Shown: one piece after another, positions 1 through 12,635 of the stretch | Position numbering within the stretch: the first letter of the stretch is position 1 | Layout: each line of letters starts with the position of its first letter | DNA from: Paramecium octaurelia | Lineage: Eukaryota > Ciliophora > Oligohymenophorea > Peniculida > Parameciidae | DNA: 64,000 nucleotides | Direction: 5' to 3' | Assembly (NCBI GenBank): GCA_905182995.1 | Contig: CAJJDP010000142.1 | Coordinates: 190,684-254,683 of the forward strand | Notes under the pieces: model-generated | Database searches by the model: none | What the model was told of the DNA's origin: nothing | Seen by the model: only the letters and a program-made list of their open reading frames with translations | Program-made: the position numbers and the translations under genes

Positions 1-427
1 ATCACCAAGCAGTAGTGCAAAAATATTTCAACTTATTAAAATACTGTTCTATTCTTATTATTGAATCACATAAAAAGACATCATCAAAATCAAATAGCTG
101 TCTCTAATCAAAAACGAAAACACAACCAAATATTCAAACTATACGATAACAATAAGGTTGCAACTTATTTATTGATGTATTTATTAATAGTAGATTATAT
201 ACATATATCATATATCAATCTCAATAACCCAATTGAACTGCACAACTTTATAAATATTATAATATATATGCTTTTTTTTAAATAGTTCTTGAGATCTAAA
301 ACAGCAAATGCAAGAATTTAAACACAAAATAGCTCGATTAAGCAGTGTATCAATCAAAATAAAGAACTAATTCAAAATGTATTAAAATAATGTTATATTT
401 ACTTAATTCTTTGCTCTTCATTTATGA
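1..427 (+). other. possible 3' end of a gene cut by the window edge
   Basis: In the ciliate code one plus frame stays open to a TGA at 425-427 and its last part reads like a Lys/Gln-rich helix (KQQMQEFKHKIARL near 299-340). Another frame stays open from base 1 to a TGA near 469. AT-rich DNA with a single stop codon gives long open frames by chance, so this is weak. No start codon can be assigned and no family is recognised. Confidence 0.25.
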
Positions 428-574
428 GTGTAATTTTGAAATGGAAAAAACTCATTATTTATATCTATTGTTGAGATGAAATTGTGTGGGATACTTTAAA
501 ATTATATTAAATTTCAAGGATACCTCGATGGAGTAATAGCCTTATTTTATAATATTTTAATTTATTTCAAAATA

Positions 575-1541
575 ATGGATTCCAAAATAGGGAAAACGTT
601 TAAATTAACAAAAAAATTAGGAAGCGGAGCATTCGGAGAAATATTCCATGGAATCAATGTATGTGAGCGTTATTTAAAGTCCATATTAGCTTAAAAATAA
701 TATAGAGGTCGCCATAAAATTAGAGCCCATAAGCGCCAAACATCCTCAACTATACTATGAAGCGAAACTCTATTAACATCTCAGTTAGGATAATGCTGCT
801 GTAGAAAAAGGGATCCCCCAGGTCTACTATTGCTCAACAGAGGGAGATTATAATATTATGGTGATGGATTTATTGGGACCCTCTCTTGAAGAGTTGCTCA
901 CACAATGTCAAAGGAAGTTCTCTTTAAAGACTGTGCTCATGCTGGTTGATTAGATGATAACCAGGGTGGAATTCATTCACTCAAAGGATTTTCTACATAG
1001 AGACATTAAGCCTGATAATTTCTTAATGGGATTGGGGAAAAGGGCACAAACCTTATTTATGATAGATTTTGGGCTGGCTAAACGATTCATTACAAGGGAT
1101 GGATCTCACATTCCGTATAGGGAGAAAAAGAATTTGACAGGCACTGCAAGGTATGCTTCCATCAACACTCATCTTGGATTAGAACAAAGTAGAAGGGATG
1201 ATTTGGAAAGCATTGGATATGTTTTAATATACTTCTTGAAAGGGACGTTGCCTTGGCAGAATTTAAAAAATAATAACAAAAAGGACAAGTATGAAAGGAT
1301 CATGGAATCGAAAATAGCCACTAGCATTGAATTGCTTTGTGCAGGGACTCCCATAGAGTTCTAATAATATCTCAAATATTGTAGAAATTTGTAGTTTACA
1401 GATAAGCCAGATTATGATTATTGTAGACAACTCTTTCGAGATCTATTTCAAAAGCAAAGATTCGTAATGGATTATCAATATGATTGGACTTAGAAAAGAA
1501 TCGAGCAAAACAATTCACAATAATAGACAATCTAATAATGA
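575..1541 (+). CDS. casein kinase 1-like Ser/Thr protein kinase
   Basis: The spliced product is 311 residues, essentially a bare CK1 catalytic domain. Visible motifs in order are the glycine loop GSGAFGEIF, the lysine strand VAIKLEP, the catalytic loop [11 protein letters not shown], the metal-binding IDFGLAKRF and the CK1 hallmark [16 protein letters not shown] followed by [11 protein letters not shown]. All catalytic residues are present, so it should be active. CK1 enzymes phosphorylate acidic or pre-phosphorylated serine sites in many processes, including cilia and vesicle traffic; the substrate here is unknown. One 31-nt intron (659-689) interrupts the sequence just after the glycine loop. 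Several in-frame TAA/TAG codons read as Gln. The tail is short and Gln-rich, without a lipidation motif. Confidence 0.9.
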
Positions 1542-1589
1542 TGAAAGTGAAGTATGTGATAATATTATTATATTATAATTTGTAATTAA

Positions 1590-2336
1590 ATGGCAAGTTT
1601 AACACAGATGACCGGCTTTTTTACAAAACAAAGAAAAAAAAACAAGACCTTCAAAATATCGTATTTCTTTGTTGACTCTTATGGCACAATGTATTATCTA
1701 TCAAATCTTGCACAATTAAACTATTATATTAAAAATAGTAATAGTGAATTAGATGTATTAAATGAATTTACATAGATAATCTCTAAATTGGAAAGTTCAA
1801 ATGCTATAACCAAAATGTCTATCCAAAATTGCAGAATCTCAGGAATCAAAACATTACAAGCATACGATAATGTCCCATTTTATCATCGCCAGCATTTTGA
1901 ACTCCAAATTTCCTAAAAAAATGTTATCAAGGTCCTTCAAGTATATTCAACAATTGAAGATGATATTGAAATATTATAGGAAGTGATCAAACAAGGATCA
2001 CAAAAGCAAAGGCCTCATTAATAATTGCAATTAAATTCAGATGCTGAAAAGAAAAATGCATTTATTGAGGAAATTTTGCAATTACTTAAAAAATATGAAG
2101 GAGAAGTCATCAATGTCAATGCAAATGAAATACAATAAGATAGCAAACTATATTATACAGGTTAGATAGTGGATGGAAAACCAGAAGGCTAGGGAACATT
2201 ATTTTACAATTTGGAAGGAATTCATTATAAAGGGAGCTTTTAAAATGGTAAAAAACATGGAGTAGGTTATATTGCAAATAGCAATTTGGATTAGATAGAT
2301 TGTGAATTTGAATATGATATTTTAACTGGTATTTGA
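1590..2336 (+). CDS. small MORN-repeat protein
   Basis: An intron-free frame of 248 residues in the ciliate code, starting 48 nt after the CK1 stop. Most of the protein is unrecognised; residues about 190-235 hold two MORN-like repeats (YYTGQIVDGKPEGQGTLFY, then HYKGSFQNGKKHGVGY). MORN repeats form beta-hairpin arrays that bind membranes or other proteins and are common in ciliary and cortical proteins. The N-terminal half is mixed and contains a possible helical stretch around residues 140-180. It converges with the next gene with only 28 nt between the two stop codons. Start chosen as the first ATG of the open frame. Confidence 0.75.
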
Positions 2337-2364
2337 TAGTTATTCTTTTTATAAGTATATTTAT

Positions 2365-3911
2365 TCAAGCAGTAATCTCATCCTATTAAAATTGGCTTTA
2401 TAACATCACAAGATTTGCCATTCCAGCATTCATTAAATTTATGGATAATTTAGCCTTCTCTTTCCTAACAAATTTTAGTTGTTAATTTAGTGTTTCGATT
2501 TCCTCTTCTTTACTAATCAATTAAGATCTCAAATCATCATTTTCTACTTCCTTTTATCTCAAAGCTTCTTGATGATCTTTATTAGTAACCTAGGATGCTT
2601 AGGTTTGAGCCAATTACTATTAAATCATTTAGTTTTTAATCTTTAGTGTTTCAATTTAATTCTCTTTTTCTGTAATAGTAACACATTTGCTATCTAATTC
2701 TAACACTAATTATTTGTATTCAAATGTTTCTTTTACATTGAACTAATTTAATATAAATACATTTTACTTTTAACTACTATGATGAAAGCTATGAACCCTA
2801 TTTATTTTTGTCTGATTGTTCAAGTACTGTTATTTTGGTCTAAGCTTTTTCCAAGGTTTGTTATTGTATTTAATCACTTTATATTAATTATGCTATTTTT
2901 AATTCAAGTTCTTAGATGGTTTACTTATATGTATTGATCTGAGTGAAATAAGCATTAATTTCTCTATCCTTCTATTACAGAATATTATTTATTTATTATG
3001 AAAGTTCATTATTTTTTTCTTCTGTTTTTTAGTTAATCGAGAGGATTTCATCCATATTCTATATCAATTATTTTAGCTCTTCCTTCTTTTACTCCAATTG
3101 ATGTTCCAAAAGTTAAACAGTTTTTAATGTATCTTCATTTAAGTACTCATGATTTTTTTATTATTGTTTTGATTGAAATATAGTTACTTCATTCTTTAAC
3201 TATAGGTTTTAATCCAAAAATAATTGATTTTATTCAACTAAATTATTATTTTGCTTTGAAAGCTCCTGAGTTTTCTATTCTAATAATTTAATTTTATCAT
3301 TATATTATTTAACTAAAAATTCTTATTCATTCATGAGTTATTAGATCATAGTTTCGTAATTCTTTTTTGGAGGAAGTGTTTGGCTTAACTATTAAGTTTG
3401 ATTAACATTCTTATTATTGTTATATATTTTAAATGGTTCTACACAACTAGAACAAGCAACTTATTATAACAGTTAGGATTTGGTAGCATTATTTTTAGTG
3501 AGAACCACAACACTCTATAAAGTAGAAGGGATGGGGGAGACATGACTTCGTATGGGACTATCTACTGATTTGATTTCCCTAAGTGAATCTAATTTAGCCA
3601 TTAAACATGTGGCATCTCTAATTTAGAATGTCTATGATATTATACTTTGTGTAAGAGCATCGTTCTTCCTGAGTTTGCTTAAAAATTGGAGTTTCTCTTG
3701 TTGGCAGTATGTTGTTCACTTACTTGAGAGGAATTGGAGGGATGTTTTATTAAGCCGAGTGCTTTACTATTTGGGTTGGATGTTGCTGAATGAGCACATT
3801 TGGTTCTATTTGATGGGTTATTTTAGAATTACATTGGATAATTTTGGTAGATTATTTAGAATTCAAGGAAGTAGCAGATTTCACACTTTTGGTTATCCGT
3901 TGATTTTCCAT
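2365..3911 (-). CDS. long coiled-coil protein of unknown function
   Basis: The spliced product is 497 residues. The first 120 residues are polar and Ser/Thr/Gln-rich; the remainder is almost entirely heptad-like helix rich in Lys, Glu, Gln, Asn and Leu, i.e. a coiled coil. Two introns, 3618-3645 (28 nt) and 2743-2767 (25 nt), restore one frame; without the first, the start would be misplaced at 3601. Such proteins are typical of ciliate basal-body and cortical scaffolds, but nothing in the sequence proves this. No catalytic motif is seen. The plus-strand open frame over 3675-3935 is its shadow. Confidence 0.75.
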
Positions 3912-4120
3912 TATATAATTAATATTAATGACTGACGGTTAATAAAACTGAACTCTTTTAAATTATTATCTTTACCTTCTTTATTTAATTTGAATTGTTT
4001 AAAATTCCACATCTCTTCAATTTACTCTATAGAATTTGAACTGTTACTTTCTGATCAAACCTTGTTTAATTATCAAAATACAAATCGAATTAACCCTATT
4101 AAATTTTAATAAATTAAAAA

Positions 4121-4864
4121 ATGAATTGCAATATTAATTAAAGACCTCCACCTCCAAAATTCAACTGGAATATTTACGATAATTCATCTTCAGATGATAC
4201 GAAACCACAAATAACGCTTTAGAAATCAGATAAAAGAAGGTAAAAATAGGTCATACTTTTGGTTGATGAGATGCTTGCTAAATTAACTCATAGCAATCTT
4301 TTAAATGGAATAAATATTGAGAACATCAAACAATAGAGTGTTGATCTCTTAAATAATTCTCTAAATGAGAAAGTAAAATCGAAAAAATATTAATCAATAG
4401 CTTGCGCATTGATCATTTAATCTTTGAGAATTCTTTTAATCCCATTGAGAATTAAGGAAATAACTTAAACATTAAATTGTGATGAAAAACAAGTGCGCAA
4501 GATATTGATCCAACTCAATCAGATCAAACCTTTTGATCAAGATGCCTTTACCCTACAATATATGACCAGAATATGTGTCGCTATTGGATTTAATCAGAAA
4601 TTTCAAACCTTATGTAGATTCTTCTACTCATCCTTAAAGAATCAAAATTTGGTTCAAGGCGAACATGAACATGTCATTGCTTCTGCCCTAGTCAAGTTGA
4701 CTGGCGACTTTATCTTCCAAGAGAAGGGTGGCTTAAACTTAAATGTGATCTCTGAAAATGCTGGATGTTGTGAAATCTCTCTCAAAAGTCTCCTTTAGAA
4801 GGTACAGCCCTACAATAAGGTTTTGGTTCAACAAGCCTATGAATTTTACAGAAGAACCATGTGA
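4121..4864 (+). CDS. TFIIB-family cyclin-fold protein (no zinc ribbon seen)
   Basis: An intron-free 247-residue frame. A proline-containing N-terminus of about 45 residues is followed by two cyclin-like helical repeats. In the first, ACALIIQSLRILL leads to IKEITQTLNCDEKQVRKIL, resembling the TFIIB pattern in which a short helix-turn-helix closes the repeat; in the second, NVISENAGCCEISLKSLLQK is the equivalent closing helix pair. TFIIB and its relatives bind TBP-promoter complexes and recruit RNA polymerase. The N-terminal zinc ribbon that contacts the polymerase is missing, so it may be a divergent TFIIB/Brf paralogue or another cyclin-fold protein. The family assignment is by pattern only. 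Confidence 0.55.
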
Positions 4865-5110
4865 ATAATTAACTTTTCTATTTTTCTATTTTTCTATGTA
4901 AATATAATTGAACCACGTCTATTTCTTAAAGAATGAATGATTCCTCTTTAGAAACAATTACAATGTTCTGAATTCTGAGATTTCAATTTGAAACTTTAAT
5001 TCAAATGAATTCTTAATAATTCTAATTTTGGAACTCCGATTTTACACAATATATATATTATTTTTATAAAAGGAAAATTGAGAAAAAGCAAATATATTAT
5101 ATCAAAAGAA

Positions 5111-6471
5111 TCATTTCTTAGTAAATTTGAGTTTTACAATTTATGATGCAGCTTAAGGTTAATTTAAAAAAGAAATATGTTTAAATTACTTTGTTGCCAA
5201 TCCTTTAATCAAGGGTTCAATAGTTCTGTCTTCACCCACTTTTTCCGTTTGATATACTGACATTTCATCATCTGCTTCTTCTTCTTTGATTGATTCTGAA
5301 CTCATTTTTTGGTGTTGCATTTTCTTAAACTTGCTAGTTTAACTATGAAATTGGGATTGCTGAGTCTTTTCTTGTAGATTCATATGAAACAGCGGGTATG
5401 AGAGTTCTCTTTCATTATACCCACTAAGTTAAATGATTTTTCTAAATAATTGCTTAAATTTCTCATAATCTTAGGGATAGTCGTTAGCATTACTGGTCTT
5501 TACTAGATGGAGAAAATGAATGAATTCAAGAGGAGCTTATTTAAAAGCAATTTCAGGAATAATTGACAATTTAATGCTCTCCAACTTTTTGAGTTTAAGT
5601 GCCTTGTTCTCAGCTTTAACTTAGAATACAGTGGAATTGGAGGCATACATAAGTAGGATGTAGGCTAAAGATTCAAGATCGTCTTTGGGCGTTGGAACTT
5701 AAAAATGTTTTTACTGATTACCTTGGTTAAGATGCTGATTGACACTTGAATATTTGTTTAGAAATAATTTGTTTGAGTTTAATTTATAGCTTTCGTTTAC
5801 CATCAGCGATCCATATTATTTTTTGAACCTGCAAGCATATTTGAAATCGCTTAATAAAATTTCATTGCCACTTAGAGAGATTAACATTTTTTTGGGTCTT
5901 ATGTTTCTGTGGACAATCTAATGCTTGTGAACAATCTCTAGACAAGTCAACTAGAAATAACATAGGAGTAGTACCGCTTGAATTGCAATCAGGCATAAAA
6001 TAGGTAATGGTATATTTCTAGATAAATAATTGTATATTAGTTTAATGGAAGGACCGTGACGTTCCATGACCTGATAATGGTATTTGGATCCTTTAATCAC
6101 TTACTCCCCATGATTAATGAGAAAGGGAACACAATTAACTAAAGTAGGAAATGATTTCGTTACAGTCTTTTAATCTATTTAGAAACTAGAGTTCTGGGAT
6201 TGCCTCATTCTACTATGTTTATCTAGGGTATTATGAGGAGATATACTTTTTCATTTTAATCAGGTAATATTTCTCTTAGTGACTGGATGAATTGATATCA
6301 TCTGACTATTCTTTTTTAATAGCTAACTATCTTTTAACTTCATCATTTATTACCTAAGTAGAGGTTGTACTATTGTCCCTTGTAAATATTTTTCACAATA
6401 ACGTATTTTTAATCAATTATCACACGACTTATGGTTTCAGTGGTACTTCTAGTTTACGATGTACTTAACAT
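5111..6471 (-). CDS. CK1-like pseudokinase
   Basis: The spliced product is 434 residues with a casein kinase 1-type fold but altered active-site motifs. Where CK1 has a glycine loop, this protein reads IYKGQQYNLYL. The catalytic loop reads VHRNIRPKKMLI, so the catalytic Asp is Asn and the metal-binding Asn is Lys. DFG reads DFK, keeping only the Asp. The later CK1 motif DDLESLAYILL is conserved, which supports the family. Introns lie at 6323-6353 (31 nt) and 6139-6163 (25 nt). A polar acidic tail of about 130 residues follows. It probably acts as a scaffold or regulator rather than an enzyme. It is divergent from TPI, 289 nt away. Confidence 0.8.
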
Positions 6472-6760
6472 TTAATTATAATTAAATATTCAAAAAGAAT
6501 GTTTAATCAGATTTAATATATATTATAACTTTTAGAAATGTGAGACTATTAGAGTATGAATTCCCCTTTCTACAAGATTTTTCATAAATAAAAACAATTA
6601 TTTATTTAACTAAATTCATAATATTTCGATTAAATTCTAAAAATAATTCAAAGTATGTTATTTGGTCATATATTTTATTAATATAAATTCTATATTATAA
6701 TCAATTTTATTTAGTTTTCAAATCTAGTAAGTTTATACATTCTAATTAAATAATTTAATT

Positions 6761-7604
<844 letters not shown>

Positions 7605-7861
7605 ATATTTTGACAATAATACATCAAATATATACAAAATATTCATTCATATCTATTTAATAAACTGGGATTAATTAGAATATAAATAAAAATATATACT
7701 CTAAAAATAAATTCCATAATATTGAACTACCTATTGAACTACCTAAGGATAAAGAGAATACAGGAGTTTTAATCATTAAGAGTAAATATGGAATTACTAA
7801 TAAGTATTTAATAACATGAAACTTAGAATTAATTTTGAAGTGGATTGAAATGAAACAAAAA

Positions 7862-8455
7862 TCAACAACAAAGAGATGCTTTTTATTTTTCTTCTGGTCC
7901 TTGTACTTAAAGAGTTATGATTGCTTTTTGATCAAGATTTTCCATCTTTTTTATTTTATTCTTTGCCAAAGTTCGAGCAACTCTTCGAAATAACATATCC
8001 ACATTATGTCCTGTCTTTGCAGATGTTTAAATATACTTCATATGATTACTTTCCAGAAATGCTTAATCAACATCAAATGCACCCTAATCTTATTTGTTTC
8101 CAACCAGAAATTTAACACAGTCAGGATCTAAATATTTATCTATTTCTTCCAACCATCTCTTTGCTCCTTCCAAAGTATCTCTATTTGATACGTCAAAGCA
8201 AATTAAGACTGCTTAAGCATTTCTATAATAAATAGGTGCAATCTTCTTGAATTTTTCTTAACCAGCAGTATCCCAAATTTCAAGCGTTATTTTAATGTTT
8301 TTTCTTTCCACAACCTTCTTATAAAAAGCTAACCCAATTGTGGGAGTCTGCTGTTCTGAAAATGTGTTTTCCGAGTATCTTTTGAGAATGCTGCTTTTCC
8401 CTACATTGGAATCTCCCAAAAGGATTATCTTAAAAGTGAGAGACATTTCTTTCAT
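7862..8455 (-). CDS. Rab-family small GTPase (Rab5/Rab22-like)
   Basis: Intron-free, 197 residues. G motifs in order: P-loop GDSNVGKSS (residues 14-22), switch I TPTIGLAFYKK, WDTAGQEKF, GNKQD and TSAKTG. The TIGLAFYKK stretch resembles the Rab5 subgroup (which has TIGAAF), so early endocytic traffic is the likeliest role, but the assignment within Rabs is tentative. The C-terminus ends in LCC, suitable for double geranylgeranylation and membrane anchoring. It faces TPI tail-to-tail. Confidence 0.9.
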
Positions 8456-8718
8456 TAATAAAATTATATAATAAGAAGTAAAATAAACAAATAAACTAAA
8501 GAATACTTACTATTCTCATATGAGATTAATCATATTGATTTAATTCTTACTAAATGTTAATAACATTAAAAGATTCAATAAAAAGAACTTAAACTCCCAT
8601 AAATTATAATGAGAATCAGAATCAGTAATTTAATTGTTGAATTTGAAATTCTATTGGATTAAATACTGTAAAATAAATTAGGATGCAGTATTTGAAACAA
8701 AAATGAAATGGAAAAACG

Positions 8719-9180
8719 TCAATATAAAAATGAATAATTAAACTGTTTTTACTTTGAACTTAAAGTACGCAACCCTCCAAGATTGATAAAATATTGTTTA
8801 GTTTTATTCCACTCTTTATCAAAATGGTTTTTGGAATAGGATGACTTTTTATTACTTATTTTGGATAACAACATCTGATTTTCTCTTTGGATTTGTCTTT
8901 ACTCACTTTTCTTCCTGCTTTCAAAACTCGAAGCTCGTTTCTGTCTTCCCACTCGAGTGGTTTCACTCTTCATAATGTTTGTAATTTTTTCCAATAACAA
9001 TCTATTGTCCTTTTCTATTTATATATATCTGTCTTCCAAGATCTGTATTTTCTTGAGATTGGGGATTTTATCGACAGTAGGATTGATCTGTATCAAGGGC
9101 TAGACTTATTGCAATCTGCTGAACCCATCCAAAATGTCCTTTTCTTGTTGAACTCGAATGTGGGGTTTCGGTCTATGCAT
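8719..9180 (-). CDS. CFAP97D/hemingway-family ciliary protein
   Basis: Intron-free, 153 residues. The segment NPTVDKIPNLKKIQ followed by QIEKDNRLLLEKITNIM, and further on RQIQRENQMLLSKISNKKS and DKEWNKTKQYFINL, follows the order and spacing of the CFAP97D1 (KIAA1430/hemingway) family: a 'P-x-V-D' motif, an E-x-D/E-N-x-x-L helix, an E-N-Q helix, and a C-terminal D-W/EW-x-x-x-x-x-Y segment. Members are small flagellar proteins needed for axoneme formation or stability. Assignment is from remembered family pattern, not an alignment. It fits an organism covered in cilia. Confidence 0.65.
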
Positions 9181-9387
9181 TATATTTTAGTGATTTAATA
9201 AAATTAATCAGTTAATCATTACGTGATAATTGGGAGTCAAATGAGTGCCATGTGGATCTTACTTAGAATAATAATAAAAATTGCATTAAGATTTGGAATT
9301 AATATATTTATAAAGAATTAAGTACTATCCACATTTAAAAGAAGGAAATGCACATTATAATGAATGATTATTGGTATATTAATATTA

Positions 9388-9717
9388 TCACAATGTTGAT
9401 GGGTGTTAGAGAGTCGTCTCACTGCATTCTGCCTACTGGAACTTCTTCCTGTCTTTTATAAATTGAATTTCATTTACAGTAACTCCAATTCGTCGTTGCT
9501 CTCCTCCATCTGGTAAAACTAACTTTGCAGATAGGACAGATTTTGAATGAATAAATTGTGATTTCTTAATATCGATAACATGGGAGCCTGCGTCAAGGAC
9601 CTCCTTAATTGATTCTTCAACTAAGGTTGTCTAAAGAAAGTCGTAGCAATTCTTAAAAACATAATTATTAATAATGGTTTAATTTGTTAACGAATTTGTA
9701 GAATTTTGCAGAACCAT
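9388..9717 (-). CDS. small protein, family not recognised
   Basis: A 109-residue ciliate-code frame without introns. Its composition is protein-like: FLQTTLVEESIKEVLDAG, then KSVLSAKLVLPDGGEQR and IGVTVNEIQFIK. There is no signal peptide or membrane segment. Its only available start (9717) overlaps the divergent gene starting at 9674 by 44 nt, so either one start is wrong or the overlap is real. No later in-frame ATG exists in this frame. I cannot name a function. Confidence 0.5.
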
Positions 9718-10831
9718 AGGAATATTGGAGAAAGATTAAACTTTTGAATCAACCCAAGACGACCTGAGTTAAATGCTCTTCATGCATCTCGTAACCCTAA
9801 ATCGACAATCATTAATTGATTTGTCAAACAGAGTCTCCCAAATATGGCTAATGCAATAAACCAACCCAAAACCCATTCATCCAAATAGTGCCAAGCAGTT
9901 CACTACCAGAAGCAAACACAGTCAATCCACTCCCTAAGAGTCCAAATCCTTGTCAAACAGCAACAACCAATCCACAGTTTACCTCTACGATTAATACATA
10001 AAGAAAGAAGAGAAATAAATTATGCACCAATAGAAAGTCATCGAAGATCAATTGAAAGAGTGCACCTTCTAACCTCAAATCTCCAAAAAGAGCCAACAAC
10101 TAGACACGACAGCCCCAGTTTACGACAGATTATCACAATTTGGATACGATCAAAAGATGAAACACCAAATCAGTATGGAAATCAAGACCAAAAGTGAATT
10201 GAAGTAATGCACTTTCAGACCCCAAGTCAATCACAGTTTCTCAAAGATCTTGGAAGGCGATCCATTCTCTCGTCTGTACCAAAATGCCTTGTCCTAAAGA
10301 CAGCCTAAACCAGTAAGCCAGGAAAAGACCTACTCCTTCAAACCACAATTGGTAAGCTAACCAATTGGGTAACAGGAGTACTTATCGATCCCAGTTGAAG
10401 AACGACTCTACAACCATTTTTTTGATTAGCAACAACAACTTGTACAACAGTAGGAGAATGAAAGTTAGGCTAAGTTGGACGAATGCACATTCACTCCCAG
10501 TATAAATCAGTATGGGTCTGCCTAATAAGGTTCAGAGTAAAAAATGAGAGTGTTTGATCGACTTTACAATAAATCATCAGCTGTTAAATGTGCTTCAGAA
10601 ATCAAAGAGTAAAATCCCAATCAATTTTCTATTTCCAAACAATCTGACAAGATCATCAAAAAGGCCAATGGAGATAATTCCAAGTATGTGTCCCAATTTC
10701 AGATTGACTAAACTCCCTTTGATAGACTGCATAGTGAACACAAAAGAATTGAGAAGAAGAAGAAGGTCAAGGAGAATCAGATTTTCAGCAGCATACCATT
10801 CAAGCCCTAAACAAATAATAATAAAAAATGA
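9674..10831 (+). CDS. Gln-rich protein with repeated C-T-F-x-P motifs
   Basis: Intron-free, 385 residues. After an N-terminal helical region of about 60 residues (NEFVEFCRTIGILEKD...), the protein contains at least four copies of a short motif: ECTFQPQIS, QCTFRPQVN, YSFKPQL and ECTFTPSIN, spaced 60-100 residues apart, with intervening segments such as PVYDRLSQFG, PFSRLYQNA, VFDRLYNKS and PFDRLHSEH. The paired 'F-x-P-x-I' and 'D-R-L-Y/H' modules recur in many ciliate and flagellate axoneme- or cortex-associated proteins of unknown role. No enzyme motif. If the next in-frame ATG near 9767 is used, the overlap with the divergent neighbour disappears. Confidence 0.75.
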
Positions 10832-11218
10832 ACTTTTATCTAATATCCGTTTTCTTTTGTTATTAATATTAAGATGCATCGATAATAAATATCTGTGTTA
10901 CTCAATATTATATAAACTAAATTGAATTATTAACCGTTTTGGCGACTCAAAAAATGTTGTTCCCAATTCTCGTCCTTCAATTATTTTTCCCTAGTTTATT
11001 CACTTAATATTCGAGTACTATTCGAAACTTTCGGTGAAAACTACTAAGAAACCTCCAAGAAAGATTTGGGGGGGCATTATAGATATTTATTGAATATATA
11101 TGAATCGTGTGTGACGAAAAAGAACAAAAGTTTGTAATTGCAGATTAATCATCGTTACTGAAATTAAAATTTAATTATTTCTATATATATAATTTATTCT
11201 TATATTGAACTAGCTAAT
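10832..11218. other. intergenic, AT-rich
   Basis: No gene-like reading frame, RNA gene or repeat is seen. It lies between two genes on the same strand and presumably carries the 3' region of one and the promoter of the next. A short run of seven G stands out near 11069-11075. Confidence 0.5.
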
Positions 11219-11635
11219 ATGATCTCATCAGTCCCAATAACACTAGATTAGATTTACGGAGTGAATTTTAAGAGAGTACCCATATTGTATGGTGAAATGG
11301 AAGGAACCAATCCACTGCCAATTAACGAAATAGATGAAGACTCATATTCAGAAAAAAATTCTAGATAGTAACAGAAGCGATAGTTGCCGCCTTTACAAAA
11401 GGTGGATATCAGAGCCGTTGGAGAGAAATAAAAGAAAAAATAGAATATATATCGGTCGCCAGTTATATCCCCTTAATTTGACTAACATATTGGGTTCAGG
11501 AATTCCTTTTACAGATTCAACAAAGTCAATTTGGAGTCAAGATAGAGAGTGGAAGAGATTAAAAGCAAGGAGTAGGTCTTGTTCACCAAATATGCTTAAC
11601 GATTTAATGTTCCTAAATCTTAAATATGGAATTGA
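11219..11635 (+). CDS. small basic protein, unknown
   Basis: Intron-free ciliate-code frame of 138 residues starting at the first ATG after an AT-rich leader. The N-terminus has an acidic patch (NEIDEDSYSEKN) followed by a Gln/Arg/Lys-rich centre and a C-terminal helix (RVEEIKSKEQVLFTKYAQRF). No membrane segment, signal peptide or known domain. Another plus frame over 11334-11645 looks open in the standard code and is rejected because this frame starts properly and ends in TGA. Confidence 0.6.
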
Positions 11636-11786
11636 TTATATTTGAATGTCTCCTTGATTAGTTATCATTCATTCTATGGTTTAAACTGAAATTCTTTGGA
11701 CCCAAATGATTCTCGCTCTCACCCTACCTAATGCAATTAAACTAATAAATTTAAATTACAAATCTTATATATATATAATTTATAAA

Positions 11787-12233
11787 ATGGATGAAGCAAT
11801 CTAAATCAAATAATATATATTAAATGACGGATTTGAAGAGTATGATCAAGATTATCGTTTTAGATTGTCACAACAACATGTTGAAGAGGAATCTTTAGAA
11901 CATTTATACTATTCCATAATGTAATGCAAATCAACTTAAGACGAGAATGATCCTAATAAAAATCAACCCTAGAAGGGAAGAATCAACGATATGAGGTATC
12001 ATCATTTTCATGTTTATATCTACTCTAGATTCTCCTATCTAGAAGATAAGAGAATTTTAGAGTTGGTCATTTAACTTGGTCCCAATTTCAATAAAATTGT
12101 AAAATATTTCCCAGGAAAAACTATGAACATGATCAAGAATCGATATTACAAAAAGTTAAGATATAATAAGGATGAGTATTTAAGTGATAAGGAGTTTTCG
12201 AAGACTAATCATAAAGGTAAAAAGAGCAATTGA
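11787..12233 (+). CDS. Myb/SANT-domain protein
   Basis: The spliced product is 137 residues with one 33-nt intron (11996-12028). The acidic N-terminal half is followed by a single Myb/SANT repeat at residues about 72-120: EDKRILELVIQLGPNFNKI then YFPGKTMNMIKNRYYKKLR. This matches the family's third-helix pattern (K-T-x-x-x-I-K-N-R-Y/F). Single-repeat proteins of this kind bind DNA or chromatin; it is probably a small transcription factor. The intron falls just before the domain. Confidence 0.75.
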
Positions 12234-12635
12234 AGATCCTTGTTAGCACTTAAATACAGAATACTTTATTTATATACATTTTATTTAAACATTATTAATT
12301 TTTGATAAATATTCACAGAAACTATAAAAGATGGAATTTAAAAATTGATTCACTATTATAAAATGAAATGTTCTAATATTATAAACTATTTTAAAATTGT
12401 CATTTTGATTAGTAATTATAATGATCAATTTATAATTTAGATTAACTATCCCTTAAAGAGTAAGCTACTTCTGAGATCTATCGATTTTCTTGAATTCTTC
12501 TAAGTTCTAATTAAATTGCAATATAGAATATCTAAATATAATCGTGATAATCACTGTAGATTTATATACTCTGATCCAAAAATATATTGATTCGAAAATT
12601 GAATGATCATTTTTTAGATTAATTAATTATAAAAT
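12234..12635. other. intergenic, AT-rich
   Basis: No convincing frame, RNA gene or repeat is seen between the Myb gene and the Vps8-like gene. Confidence 0.5.

Noticed and set aside
3675-3935. Plus-strand standard-code frame of 86 residues
   Set aside because: It is the shadow of the first exon of the minus-strand coiled-coil gene, which has better composition and correct splice sites.
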